In this document: in pieces, positions 1-12,525 of the stretch | How positions within the stretch are numbered: the stretch's first letter is position 1 | Layout of the letters: every line of letters starts with the position of its first letter | Origin: Biscogniauxia marginata | Lineage: Eukaryota; Ascomycota; Sordariomycetes; Xylariales; Xylariaceae | Direction of reading: 5' to 3' | Length of the DNA: 64,000 bases | NCBI GenBank assembly: GCA_022695795.1 | Contig: MU404058.1 | Span: 248,001 to 312,000, forward strand | Program-made: the position numbers and the translations under genes | The notes under the pieces: generated by a model | Seen by the model: the letters and a program-made list of their open reading frames with translations, nothing else | What the model was told of the DNA's origin: nothing | Databases searched by the model: none

Positions 1-3000
1 TTAAATATCTAGATATCTTTTTTATAATTTAAATAAATATCGATAGGTTTTTTAGTTCCATTAAGTTATAGTTTTTATTTTTTAATGTTTTAATAATTAT
101 TAATAGTTCCTTATTATAAATTTAATAATTTAGTTTAGCACCGTGTAATGCTTTAAATAAGTACGCGATTAGGTATTATTTTCCATTATTTTCTAATTAT
201 TTTAAAATTGCTTTAATGGCGAAATTTAAGGCGTTTATTTTTAGTCGTTTTTTTTATTTTCGTTTAGAAGTTTATATATAACCTTACTAGTTATTACTTT
301 TTTTAGCTACTAAAAAGCCTGTTTGACTTTTTCGGTGAAATGGAAAGCTTTTTTTATTTTTGTTAAGGTAGTTAGTTTCGTTAATAATTTAGTAATTTAC
401 TTAAAATCTTAAATAAGTTATTTAACGTAATTAATAAAGTTAAGAAATACGCGTATGTTTATAACACTTTTAGGTTTTAATTAATCCTTAATTATTATTA
501 TTTTTCTTTTTTAAATACGGATTTTTTTTAGATTTATCGTAAATTTTAAATAGTTTAGTTTTTTAATATATTATTTATTTTTAGTTAGATAAATAAATAG
601 GTTTACCTTTTTTAGGGCTTTTAATACTTGTTTTATATGTTTTTTATGTTTCTTTTCGCTTTTTAAGTAAATTAGTATATCGTTTAAATAAATAAATACG
701 AATTTATCCAGAAACTTACGAAGAACTATTATAATTATATATTAAAATGTAACGGGTACGTTAATAAGTTTAAACGGCATAACTTTATACTTATAATGTT
801 TATATACCGTTCGAAAGGCGGTGTATTATTTATGTTTTTTAGTTATTTTAATTATATAATAACTATCGCGAAGGTTTAATACTATAAAGATTTAGGCTTT
901 ATTAATTTACCTTTTTATAAGTTTTATTAGTAGTAATAAGTATTTTTTTTATTACCTTATTAAGGTGTCGGTAGTTAATTACTTATCATTATATTAAATT
1001 TCTTTTTTTATTAATTTGTTATTTTCCGTTTTTATTAATCTTTAGTATTATAATTACCGGGTATTTTAACGAGGATTTTAATTCTCGAATATATCCTTTA
1101 TTAAATTTCTTTTAAATTTCTTTTTATAGTGCTTTTTGTTTTTCTTAGTTTATAAGATATATTAAGAATAGTTTTAATTATTTTTTTTCCTTAAAATAGA
1201 TTTAGTGATTTTACTAGTTATGTTTTAATAATTCTTTTTTTATTTTATTTTTAAATAATTTATAAAAACGGAGGTATTTACGTAATACTTTTTTCGTTAA
1301 ATCTTTAAGCTTAGTTACTTGAATTATATAGGCGATATGTTTCGTCTTTATATTCGTTTTTTTAGTGTTATTTGCGGTATTTATCTTATAACTTGTAATA
1401 ATTAACTCCTCTTGATTTTAATCTTAATAAAGCGTGTTTATTTCGAAATTTATTTATAAATTACTTCTTTTAAGTTAATTTATTTCTAGGATTATGTCGT
1501 AACTTAATATATATGTAATATTAAAAATGACTTACTAATGGTTGGTTAACAGACAAGGGCTATGTCCCCGCACAGAAACTAGTACATTCTTTAAGTATAA
1601 ATAGGCTGCCTTCGGCAACACAACTCAGGTAGACTTTTCCCTCCTTAGACATCAATATTACACCAGTCTCACCCCTATCTTTCATATCGTCTATTGTTAT
1701 TTGCTTTTACATACGTACGTACCTACTAACACTTACTTAAAATGTTTTTAAATAGTTACTAAGAAAGGGACTATTTTTTTTAGCACCTTACTATTCTCGT
1801 AACTAAATATGTATTTTTTAAAGTTCCGTAGTTAATATAAACTTTATTTATATATTTATAATATATTATTTTTTTAAATTATTTTAATTAAAATATAGTT
1901 TTTATTTATTCCTAAATTTATAAGGGCTTTATATTCTTTTTTATTGTACTTGATTTTAATTATAATGGTATTATCGAGTCTCGACTAGACTTTATATAAA
2001 GACTTGTTATTTATGGCTTTTCGCTGCTTTATTAGCGAGAGTCTTTGCCGTTTTTTAGTTTTCTACGTCTTCTTTTTTTTAGGTTTTTTTAAGTCGCTAC
2101 GGCTTTAATATCTTTCTATTTTTAGGCTTTTATAAGAGCGTATTTTTAATAATCGTTATTTAAATAGTCTTTTTAATTACCTTTTAAGTAGTAAGGGGTA
2201 AAAAGTTTATTTTTTATATAAAACTTTGCATATTAAAACTTTAATTCTTTTTCGAGGGCCTTTTTATAGCTTAAATTTATTTTTCTATTAATTTAAAGCC
2301 TTTTAAAGTTCTAAATTATCTTTAAATAAAAGGCATAATCCTTAAATTTATTTATTAAAGGTAACTCGATATTTCCTTATAGATTTATATATATTTCTAA
2401 AAACTCTCCTTTTTTTTAAAGTATATCTTAACGATTCGTTTATAGTTTAATTTAGTTATACGTATTTTTATTTATTATTTTATTAAATTTTTTTTTATTA
2501 AACCGAATAAATTAGTGTCGTATTTAGCTCGTTTTTTGAGCTAATATGGAAGATGTAATCCTTTTTATAATTCTTATAATTCTTCCTTAATTTCGTTTTT
2601 TTCGAAACCCGCTTCGAGTAAATCGTGTATATCGCATAGTATTAAAATATAATATATATAACTCTAAATAATTACTTTATTGCTTTTTTTAAAACTTAAA
2701 TAAAGATAATACGTTTTAAGATAATGTGGCTATTATGGGACGTTATCGCAAATATATTCGTTTTTTTCCGTGTTATCGCTTTCTAGTTTTTAAGGATAGT
2801 AACTAGCTTTATTTTTAAAGCTTTAATGTAGCGATATATATTCTTTTTTTTGGTTTTTTTACCATTTTTAGCTTTATTTTAAGTTTTTCGCTTAATAACT
2901 TATTAAGTTAATTAATATTATTTATATAAAACTTCTAATTTAAGTTATTATATTTACTTTTTCCTTAATATATTTCGCATTTATCGTCGTTATAATGGCT

Positions 3001-4466
3001 TTAATATAGCTTATTATGGTTTAACTTAATTCCTAAGTCGTATTTTAGTTTATAAGTATTATACTTATATGGTAGTTCGCTTTTATTATATCCTTATTTG
3101 GCTTGTTTTAGCGTGAAATACCTTAAATACAAATGATTATACTTTAAATAATTTTTATAATCGACTTAATAATAATTATTAATTTCTTTTTATAAAAATT
3201 TCCTCGTTTTTCTTTGCCTTAATAATAATAATAATAAATACTTAATTTACTTTTTTATTATTTTCGAAATAAACCTTTATTTCGAAGGTTTTTTTCTCGA
3301 GTTAAGAAATCCTTTTTATTTTTTAAGGTTTCGGTACTTGTTTTTATAATGTCTTTTTTTTCTATAATTAAAACACTTAATAGTTAATTTATTTTGTTTT
3401 TTTGTTCCTTTTAAGTAACGTTAATTTCGATAAGGTTTAATTTAGTTTTAATACTTTTCCTTGTTTTAATACCACTTTTATAATTTCCTCTTTTTTACTA
3501 ATCGCCGTTCTTTTATTATATCGTCTTTTTCTTTTTAAAGTACCGTTTAAAGTTTTTTTTATTAATAATTATTATTATTATAACGTAGTTATTAAACTTT
3601 TTTAGGTTCTTTTTTTTATATAGGTTTATTTTATATAACTTATTTTTTATATAGTTTTTTAGTTCTTAATAAAACAAGTAATATAAGCTTTTAATAAATA
3701 GTTATAATTAACTTATAAGTTTCTTAAACTTAATAGCGTAATTTAAAGCCTTTTTATTTTATTATAATTTATAAAGTCAAGCTTCGACTTATTATTTAAG
3801 AATTAAGTTGTTAAATATAAACCTAAATTATTTTTTAAATTCTTTATAATCCTTAAAGACCTTTTTTATGTCTTTTTAGGCGTTTAGTCTATTTTCTAGA
3901 TAATCTTTTAATACTAGTTAAAACCAGGTTAAAGTAGTTTTAATAAGGAGTTAAAATACCGTGAAAACCTTTTATTCCTTAATAGTAATTATTCCGTAAT
4001 AAAACCATAAATAGGTTTTAACTTAAATTAAAAATCCTTTTAAATCGCTTAACCTATTATATTTACTAAGTATAATTAGTTTAAAACCTTTTATATTAAG
4101 GGTCGTTATATTATTTTTGTCGTTTAAGTTATTAAGGTCGCTATTATTTAAAAGTGATTTTACTTATTTGTTTTTTTAAGTGTTTTTTCCTCCTCCTTTT
4201 CTTTTTATTAAGTTTTAAAAGTGTCTTTTTAAGGCTCTTTTTTAATTACAACTATAATTAACTTTTATATTGGTTTTTTTAAACCTTTTTATTATACCGT
4301 AAAAAAGTTTAAAGCTTTCGTTTAAAAACTTATTAATTATTATTATTTTACTTATTTTTTTTCTTGTTACCCTTTAGTTTTAAGGAGTATACTTACTCTA
4401 AGACGGTTCGACCAAGAATCCCTTTTCTTAAATCAATGTTAAACATTAATTAAAGAGCTATTAAAA
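1..4466 (-). mobile_element. RIP-degraded Ty3/gypsy retrotransposon, internal region (3' end off window)
   Basis: Very AT-rich, with stops in all frames. It is homologous to the other gypsy copies in the window. Read on the minus strand, a reverse transcriptase segment lies near 665-710, where the catalytic motif reads YLND instead of YLDD, the Asp-to-Asn change expected from G-to-A mutation. A degraded gag zinc-knuckle segment is near 3320-3400. Its 5' LTR is the minus-oriented LTR at 4467-4987; the 3' LTR lies beyond the left window edge. A short GC-normal solo LTR is inserted at 1536-1731. No functional protein can be encoded. Confidence 0.85.
1536..1731. mobile_element. Un-RIPped solo LTR (about 196 bp) inserted in the gypsy relic
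   Basis: Comparison with the same site in the other copies (about 28755, 33945, 57746) shows a 196-bp insertion flanked by 5-bp direct repeats CTTAC (1531-1535 and 1732-1736). The insert ends in CA, holds a TATAAATAG box, and has normal GC and CpA content, so it arrived after the host element was mutated. Size, ends and promoter-like content fit a solo LTR, possibly Ty1/copia; the family is an inference. Confidence 0.7.
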
Positions 4467-4987
4467 TGTAATAAACCTCCTTATATATTCCTAGTTAATT
4501 AACTTTATAAGTAAATACGTATTAGGTTTTCTTGTTTTAAAGGTAATAATGAATTAAGATTAATTTAAGTAATTTATAATGTTTTATTCGTTAAAAAGAT
4601 TTTAAGGTACTTTTATTATAATATTAAAAAGTAATTATAATTTTAAATTAATAGCTAAAAAACTAGAATAAATAACTAGATATAAAAGAAATTTTATCCT
4701 TTTTATACTCATTTTCCTTTTATATATAATTTCCGTTTTAATATGTTAAATACCTTTAAATGAGTTTTATTTATACTTATTTATTCTTTATTAAATACTA
4801 TTAAATAAGTCTTATTTACACTTATCCATTCTCCATTAAATACTATTAAATAAGTTTTATCTACACTTATTTATATCACGTGATAATAGGTCGCCTTTCC
4901 CTTCAGGATCCATATCCGAGCCGGACGCAAGAAGAGTGGGAACAGTACCCCTGTCACTTGATTGCTTACCCTGGTTGGTTCGTGACA
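4467..4987 (-). repeat. 5' LTR of minus-strand gypsy element
   Basis: Begins TGTAATAAACCTCC and ends GGTTCGTGACA, matching the minus-oriented LTR ends seen elsewhere (TGTGACGAACCTCC ... CGTAACA). The first 400 bases are RIP-degraded while about 4880-4987 has normal composition. Confidence 0.75.
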
Positions 4988-5080
4988 TCTCAATCCATTA
5001 TTACCTCTAAATCAAGAAAACTTAGTACGTACTTACCTGTGAAGTCAGCTGACTAGGAACACACAAGGAGGTTCGTTACA
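4988..5080 (+). repeat. Fragment of a plus-oriented gypsy LTR (3' end only)
   Basis: Matches the last about 93 bases of the plus-oriented LTRs (for example 35480-35576), ending GGAGGTTCGTTACA. It abuts the opposite-facing LTR at 4467-4987 and is only lightly mutated. It marks the left border of the gene island. Confidence 0.7.
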
Positions 5081-6142
5081 CTTATATAGCTTATTTGCTT
5101 GTAAAGCACATTTTATTATTATTATTATTATTATTATTTTATATTTATATAATATAATAATAAATTAAAAAGTAAATAAAATCTTTATAAATAAAAGGAA
5201 AGTTTAATTATAATTATATTTTATTAATTTTAAATTAATAATGTTTTTTAAAAGTTTTTAAAAGTTTTTAAATCATTTTTATATTAACTTAATATAAAGA
5301 AATAGGCTTATTATAAAGATTTAGTCATTTAATAAACTATTTAGTGTTTTTACGCAGTTATAATTCTCTTATATTTTTGTCTTGTTAATTACGTGGGTTA
5401 AGTATAAATGCCGTTTTCAAATCTCCTGCCCAACATAAGCTGCCTATGTCATCTAAGATTATCAGATGAGACATGATAACTCGGAAGTTCAGGAGAAGCA
5501 TATTTCATGAAAAGCCTCACCGGTCTCTTCTGGTTTGAATTGCGTCATGCCTTATTACACTAGTAGAGTTTGATTATGCCTACCAGATAACAGAAATTAA
5601 AGAGGCTTTGTATGTCTGAGACCGAGAGGCGCCTGCAATAATATTACTGGCTAACTACCGCAATGTCCCACACAGCCTTATATTAGGACAGTATTCTACT
5701 ACCATACTAATATCATTGATACAGTTTTCATTAATTAGTAGGTATAAGACCGGGTTGCTTCTGGCCAATCTGCAACTCGAAGTTGGACTCAGTTTCCTGT
5801 ACCCCTTTGTTAAAATCATATATAATTGTAGTTTAGGCATCTCCCTATTGTAAGATATGGCTTGTGGTGAACTTGAAAGCGCCTGCTATAGGCTGTGTCT
5901 AACACACCTTGGGTCTTCGGCCTATCGGTAAGAAGTGTAACCACATCAATTCTGCAGTGAAATATGAATTTACTCACCCGGACTGTTCGTAAAAATGCAC
6001 ATTGATAACGAGGTAAAATATTCCTCTTCATAGATAAATCTAAGCCACATGTGCCATCCCTATCTTAAAGTCGTGTAGGTTCTACACTCTACAATGTATT
6101 TGTCTGGCTTGCTCTTTGTTTAAAATCGGTTTGTAGTCAGAT
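5081..6142. other. Transition zone without a recognised gene
   Basis: Starts with a TTA microsatellite (about 5113-5139) and AT-rich sequence to about 5390, then normal composition. Small open frames on the minus strand (5655-6031) resemble no family I know and show no splice-supported continuation. The last part probably contains the promoter of the DUF6594 gene. Confidence 0.5.
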
Positions 6143-7253
6143 ATGCCACAAGTTAACGAGCCAGAATCTTTTAATATGGAGTTCTTAGAGCCAGGCGGCT
6201 ATGACAGGTTGGCTGAATACATGGCCCGTCATCCCCAGCTCGGTATTTTTCGACGCTTCGGAGCCTTGGCATATGAGACGCTACTTTACTACCAGGCTGA
6301 AATTTCTGAGCTTGAATGTCGTTTGAGAAGTACTCAGGCTGAAGATAGAAATTCAGAAAACGAGAATCGCAGAGACTATGGTAGGGCATGGAACAAAATT
6401 ATGGAATCAGCCGCGTTAGAAGACCACGATAATCCTGAGCGAGAACAATATGATCTCATTATCAGGCTCAGGAAACTAATGGGAGAATATGGTAAGTCGT
6501 TACAAGGGACCGTTTTATATGAGGAACGGAACTAACCACCTTGGGAAACAGAAAAGGCGCTTTATTACCATGAGCCGACTCTCTCCTTACGACGTCCGCA
6601 CAGAAAGCTGCTCGAAGACCTGCAGGAGTGGATGGAAAGGCCTAGTTTAGGGAGAATTGAAATTCATAGTTGTGACTGGAAAACTTGGAGCAGAGACAAA
6701 GAAATTGAAGATGACCTCGTCACGTTCGAAAACTCAACCATGGACCAATTCACATCGCTCGTTACATACAAGCTGGTCGATGTGTACCACAGTATTCTGG
6801 GGAGACACATCCATGTGAGAATAAAGATGTTACCGCATTTATATAACATCATAACAACAATTTCTAACCGTTTCTTAGAAGAAGAGGAACGAAAACGAGG
6901 ACACCGGACTCCCAGTCACCAACGCAGATCACCGCCACATGGTAACGTATCCACACCGAACCATTGCCCGGTTCACACGAACTACTACCGTGTTGATGGC
7001 GTGCATGTTTCCAATTGTGGCTATTGTCATATTGTACACGATCGAAGACATGAAAAAACGCCTCGGCATAATTGCGGGTCTGACGGGCTTTTTCTCCATA
7101 GCAATGGAGATTTTCACAATGGCAACACTGCCCGAAATATTCGCGGCGACCGCCGCGTGAGTTCTTTGTTGCCACTCTATGCCACATTTACTAACTTGCC
7201 ATAGGTTCTCGGCCGTCCTGGTCGTCTTCATTGGAGCCTCTAGCAGCACCTAG
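6143..7253 (+). CDS. DUF6594-family membrane protein (intact, 4 exons)
   Basis: Exons 6143-6491, 6552-6814, 6879-7156 and 7205-7253 join to a 312-residue frame; introns are 60, 64 and 48 bp with GT-AG ends. The N-terminal part has the family signature (GGYDRLAEYMARHP, then FRRFG) followed by a charged, probably coiled-coil stretch. The C-terminus holds three hydrophobic segments, around TTTVLMACMFPIVAIVILY, RLGIIAGLTGFFSIA and FAATAAFSAVLVVFIG, as in fungal DUF6594 proteins. The family is widespread in Pezizomycotina and its biochemical role is unknown. No disabling mutation is seen. It may be only a neighbour of the peptide cluster. Confidence 0.88.
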
Positions 7254-8336
7254 GCTATTAATGTGGACAGTTTGACACCCTTTCGGGGTAAAGTTGTGCT
7301 AGTGTATTAGAGACATAGTGCATAGATACTGTGCGTTATTTGAGAACGGCTGGAAGGCTTTTCCTTCTTTTTAAGGCGTTAAGGATTGGATGGCCGGATG
7401 GAATTTACCGGCGGAGGCATACAGGATGTCTTAGATGTTTTAGGTAGGTTTTGTCCGAGCGTTCTACCCTCTCTTCCCTCTTATTTTTCTTTTATTTTCC
7501 GTTACCTTGGTTCTAGAAATGACGAAACGAATATATATACTATGATACAATATACATAAACGAAGTCGCACATAGAAATAGAGTTATAAAATATCCAAGA
7601 TAACGCCAAGCTTCCCAGTTAAGACGAATATAGACAGGTACGTTCCCGTTTGGGTAATTTGACATGTTGCACTAATAGAGCCTCATTAGGTGCTACAAAT
7701 CAATTTGCTACGCCCTGATTTGACGGTATTCTGCTCCGATATGGATACATATAAGCCACCTTCACATTTACATATTGTATTCGATTCTCCAGTCCTTTCC
7801 CTTCAAGGCCATATCTGGTTTTGTCACACTATCGATATTCTTTGATCTTAGAGGATTAAGAATGGGCTACAGATAAATGCCAAATACAAAGTATTTTAAG
7901 AAATGAAACTCGTAAAATATGGTCAAGTGCACTGCTTAAAAAGTGCATCTTAAAATATATCTATGAAGACTCGATATTCTTTTCTATGAAAAGAAATCAA
8001 TAGAATACCTCTTTCGCCAATTATACCCCTCATTCGAGATGACACAAGCCTCCCCCCACATGCTTGCAGATATCACATCGCTTGGACGTATCCCTTTGGT
8101 GCTTCCCGTAGGACAGAACCATGCATGAAGCCGTGTCGTATTGCCAGCTCAATTTGAGTCGGTGTGAGTTGGGCTCTGATCTGGCTCTTGTCTCCTGAAT
8201 GCTCTAAAATTTCGACCTTTGATTTTCTAATAGTTCTCGCAGATAATATCGTCAACAAGTGCGAGGGCGGACGAGACTAATATCAGTTCACATTTGTTTC
8301 TTGACTTAGGAGCTACTACTACTTCTTCTATATACC
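7254..8336. other. Intergenic region upstream of the amidase gene
   Basis: No gene recognised. A minus-strand open frame at 8073-8258 (61 codons) has no family resemblance. A TATA-like stretch TCTATATA lies just upstream of the amidase ATG. Confidence 0.5.
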
Positions 8337-10468
8337 ATGGAGACGCTGGAGGAACCTGTCGGGCACCGACTTGACGTGGTTACGGCTACGGCAGGTGATC
8401 TGCGCCAACTTCTCGAAGACGGAAAATACACCAGTGTAGAGTTGGTCCATCACTATCTCACTCAGATATCCAGACACAATCACGATGGCATGAAGCTGTA
8501 TGCTGTCACAGCAACTGCACCAGTTCGTAAGCTGCTCGAAGAGGCCATGGATTTAGATGTGGAGAGGCTAGTGTGCGGTGCCAGGTCGCGCCTCCACGGA
8601 ATTCCAATCACCCTGAAGGTTGCACTTTTGCCCGCGAGCTAATATGGCATCATTGACCTAGCTAACTAATTTCTCAACAAAGGACTTTTTTCTGACACCC
8701 TCTTTTGGCATGGATACGACTTGCGGGTCATTCGCGCTGAAGGGTCTTAAAGCTAGCGAAGATGCCACTATTGCAACCATGCTCAAGGAGGCGGGTGCCA
8801 TCGTGATCGCCCTGGATAATCTTTCCGTCCGTTGCCCCTCTATGTATTTGTGTGCTTTGGAAAAGTTTTGACAGTTGATTAGGAATGGGCTAATTGCAAA
8901 GGCTCCAATCTCACCGCTGGCTGGTCTGCTTTCGGTGGCCAGGTCAGAGCACTGCATAAATACTGAACATATGATGTGAATGCTAATGAACTGCAGACCC
9001 AATCACCTTATGTCTCGGGGGGTGTCGATCCTAAGGACAAGTGGCTAGGTCACAGCGTAAGTCACTGGTTTGCGTTTGAATTGGTATTAGCTGACCGTTT
9101 TTCAGACACCAGGTGGCTCCTCGTCAGGTTCCGCCGTTGGCACGACAGCTGGCTTCTCTCCAATCAGCATCGGCAGCGAGTCAGACGGTTCAATCGTGCA
9201 ACCGGCAATTCGTGCTTCTCTGTATAGCATGAAAGGAACCGGTAAGCTAATTTTGGAGTTCTTTATTGCCCCTTGTGGCCTGTTTAATGGGTAAAACATG
9301 TCTATTCTGGCTTGTTGTATGGTTTCTTGCTCCCGAGACATGTTTCACGGGTTAAAAACAGCGCAAATATAGCAATTACTGACTCCTGTTTCTGCAGTGG
9401 GGGATATCAACATGAAAGGGACCATGTCTGGAGGTGCGGGATTCGACAGTGCCGGGCCGATAGCCAAGTCTGTGGACGACATCGCCGACGTAATGGATAT
9501 CCTTCTCCCCGGAAGATACTTCCGCTCATATTTAACCAAGTCATGGCAAGGACTTCGCATTGCATACTTGGACTATAAGACTTGGCAATTTGCCGATTGG
9601 ATATGTGACCCAACTCCGGCTTTTGATGAGGAGCATGTAAGAACTGGCAATGATGATGCATAACGCGCATATACTCACTTATCTCTGCCCTTTTAGGAAG
9701 CTGCTATGATCAACGCCATGAAGAGGGCAGAGATGTTGGGCGCGCAGGTCGTTTTCAATGCACCGTTGTTGCTGCCGAGTAAGATTATAGAAAAGTATGG
9801 CACGGTTCAACCTGGCGAGCTTTTTAGTAAGTGTTTACTAAGATTCTGAGATTATTTCCCGCCTGTGTAAAATGACTAAATGGATAACCAGACCACGAGC
9901 TGCCTGTTAGCTTTCGGAAATTTCTTGCCTTGTTTAACGATCCCAATCTGCGAACACTCGAAGACTTGGTTGATTTCAACAAGAATCATGCGGAGCTTGA
10001 GCTTCCAAGCGGTAAGATACGTGAATGGCACGCTTTTGTCGCATATATTGATATGCGTCTTTAGATCATCCAAGCCAGAGCCAGTTAGAGCAGGGACTGA
10101 GAGACAATATGACCGATGAAGAGTACGAGAGTGGCCTTCAACACCTTCGCCAGAGCTTCTGCCACGCCGTGGATAAGTGCCTCCAGACAGCAGGAGCGGA
10201 TGTGATTATGGCGTCGGGGGAGTCCTACCTGACGAGCATTGCTTCTGGCGCTGGCTATCCCATTGCTAGCGTGCCGCTGGGACTATCCTCTTACAATGGA
10301 CGGCCCCATGGTATGGAGATCATGGCATGCAATGGCGAGGAGGAACATATTTTCAGGGTTATGTCAGCCTGGGAAACAACGTTTCCGGAGGCGAGAATCC
10401 CACCCCCATCGCTTTTGCAATGGCACACAGAGTCTGATTTCCAAGAGTATTTACTGGGCACAGAATGA
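8337..10468 (+). CDS. Amidase signature-family enzyme (intact, 9 exons)
   Basis: Exons 8337-8618, 8683-8826, 8883-8942, 8997-9056, 9106-9241, 9398-9636, 9697-9826, 9892-10011 and 10065-10468 give an uninterrupted 524-residue protein. Members hydrolyse amide bonds with a Ser-cisSer-Lys triad. Predicted residues are Lys94 (GIPITLK-D), Ser187 in the GGSSSGSAVG signature and Ser211 in SESDGSIVQPA; the Ser187-Ser211 spacing of 24 equals that of fatty acid amide hydrolase. No signal peptide is evident. Introns are 49-65 bp except the fifth, 156 bp; two have less usual donors (GTTGCA, GTCCGT). The substrate is unknown. It lies 6 kb from the UstYa group, so cluster membership is unproven. Confidence 0.92.
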
Positions 10469-11529
10469 AGCGGCCAATGAATCTCTCCCGTTCAGTGCCC
10501 TGTGGTGCTCGATGGTTAGAACATCTTTTCATGTAACGAAGGTAGCAACTTGAAGCAGTTAAATTGAATGACTCCTTAGTTATCCGGTTCCACCTTAGAG
10601 CTTTCCAGTGAAAATAAAGAAAATATCTTGTGAGGTTGAATCCCACTCCGTCCCAGCTTGATTTACTTTACATCCTACAATTCAATTTAATTTAGTTTAC
10701 ATACATTTTAACCTTTATAAAGTACTTCTGTTTTATCTGTTTCTAGTTATGCACTATACTCTATCTATTTTGTTGTTACCCCCGTATTTAACCGCCTAGG
10801 TATGTATTAACTCCACTAGGCAGGTCTTCATTAGATCCACTTAAGAACCTTATTTAGACTTCACTTTACCAGGGATATCGTTTCCAATATACCTAGGTAC
10901 TTAGTTCATATCCCCATTAAACATGATGTTAAACGAATAAAGTTAATTAATCACTGCCACGACCTTAATTAAGCCAAGATATGGTCGTTACAAATGAGTA
11001 CGATTTTTAAAAATTACTATGACATAATTCATCATGGCTTCGAATGTATGGAGAGCTTCGAGTGAATGTATCGCAAAATTGAAATGTTTTTAACACTACA
11101 AGTAATAATTAAAAGAGCTTTTAAGTGGCTGGTGACTGTGACTGTGATGTTCGACGCCGTTCTGCCTGTCTTGTAAGCTTAGTAGCCCCTTTAGGCGTAT
11201 TCTACAGCTGGATGATACGTTCCTCGGGTATCCTACGTGAATCCTGCACAATGTGTCGTTCTGATTTTTAAATACAATTGGCTAGCATCCATGAACACCG
11301 TCATTCTCATCTATGTCCCAGATAAGGTACTAGAAATATCTAGGCCTGGTTATTCTCGCCTAGATGTATTTAAATTCTACTATCCACTTGCAGCCTGTCT
11401 ACGTGCATGCTGGAATTATATAGATGAAATTTCTATTTAGAGAAGAAACGTTTAACAGCTCTACATAATCAGTGCTGTAACTATCCAGAGTATAAACACT
11501 CCGCCTAATTTACAACAAGTCCTTTTCAG
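10469..11529. other. Intergenic region, moderately AT-rich
   Basis: No gene recognised. The 67-codon plus-strand open frame at 11237-11440 has no family resemblance or splice context. Several TAGGTA/CCTAGGTA-type short motifs occur around 10795-10900. Confidence 0.45.
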
Positions 11530-12525
11530 AGCCCTTACCGCCTCCAGGAAGCTTGGACGGCCAAAAAGTGGTCATTGCCGGCGGTATAATGGGCAGTAGC
11601 CCAGAGGCTACTATTCACTTTGTCGGATCGGGAGCGCAGGACAAGGCAAGGTTCAGGTTACGGAACTAAACATAAATCGTTACATCTCCTACCTTGAATT
11701 CGCAAAAGGATTGAAGAAGAAACAGAGTTCTTATTACCGGGGCAGCAGTGCCGACTGTGTGGTTCTCGACACTGGCTGCTTGAATCCGCACTACGTTGAA
11801 TCCCCAGAGGGTTGGTATGCATACATCCTTAGGCTTTCCTTTCATATAATGGCCCTGCACTTATTTTCCTTACTCATCTTGCGAAGGGGGAAGAGTCTAT
11901 ACAAGTTAATATACTCAATACTACTTACCTAGCACTTCTACTCCTCCCTAGATGAAGGCTTAGGCCCAGGCACAAGCTTTTGCCCCACTATACCTCATTT
12001 TTGTCGCCTCGCGCCACCATCTAGACATCACGGTGTGATCTGAATAGGGTATCAAGGATGGGAATATCCTCAGAAACTTGAGCAATGAAGGACCGTGGCT
12101 ACTGGAAGAGCTGTTGCCGAAATACCCCAATAGTAAGTTGATGCTCACATACACCGTGGAGTAAATAGGCAAACTAGCACAACGCATCGACGGAAAAAGT
12201 ATGATCGTATATCTCTAGTCATTTTCCCCCACACACAGCAATTAATCCTCAATTACTCCAGCACATTTTTACCATATCACCTTTCTAACCGTATGCCTCG
12301 CAAAGCCCGGTGGTGATTATCAACATCGTTTGTTTTGGACACGTCAACACGGATATTCAACTTACTTCCAAAAACTTGCTCTTCTCCAGTTTCACTTCGT
12401 GTATTTTCGTCCGGTCTAGCTAAAGCCCGCTATGAGGGGATAAATTTTGATTTCTTTCTATTCTGATCGAGATTATCGCAGGTATGGGCAGGAATGCTGC
12501 CAAGTTCATGGTACATCTGCACAGG
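11530..12525 (+). pseudogene. Decayed short-chain dehydrogenase/reductase (SDR)
   Basis: Pieces of a fungal SDR appear in the right order but in broken frames. Near 11540-11630 the Rossmann entry reads LDGQKVVIAGG followed by EATIHFV and GA. A segment at about 11696-11815 recalls the strand ending in an acidic residue (VVLD). At 12055-12160 the active-site motif YxxxK is kept as YPNSK (12123-12137). At 12308-12420 the post-catalytic strand and PG-type loop are recognisable as PVVIINIVCFGHVNTD. The cofactor glycine motif is degenerate, stops fall between and inside pieces, and the middle is shortened. It cannot encode a working enzyme. It may be a lost tailoring gene of the neighbouring cluster (inference). 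Confidence 0.7.

Noticed and set aside
6632..7204. 190-codon open frame read as a separate gene
   Set aside because: It is exon 2 of the DUF6594 gene running on through intron 2; the family match resumes in another frame after the splice site.
8073..8258. 61-codon minus-strand frame upstream of the amidase
   Set aside because: No family resemblance, no splice-supported extension, and it overlaps the likely amidase promoter.
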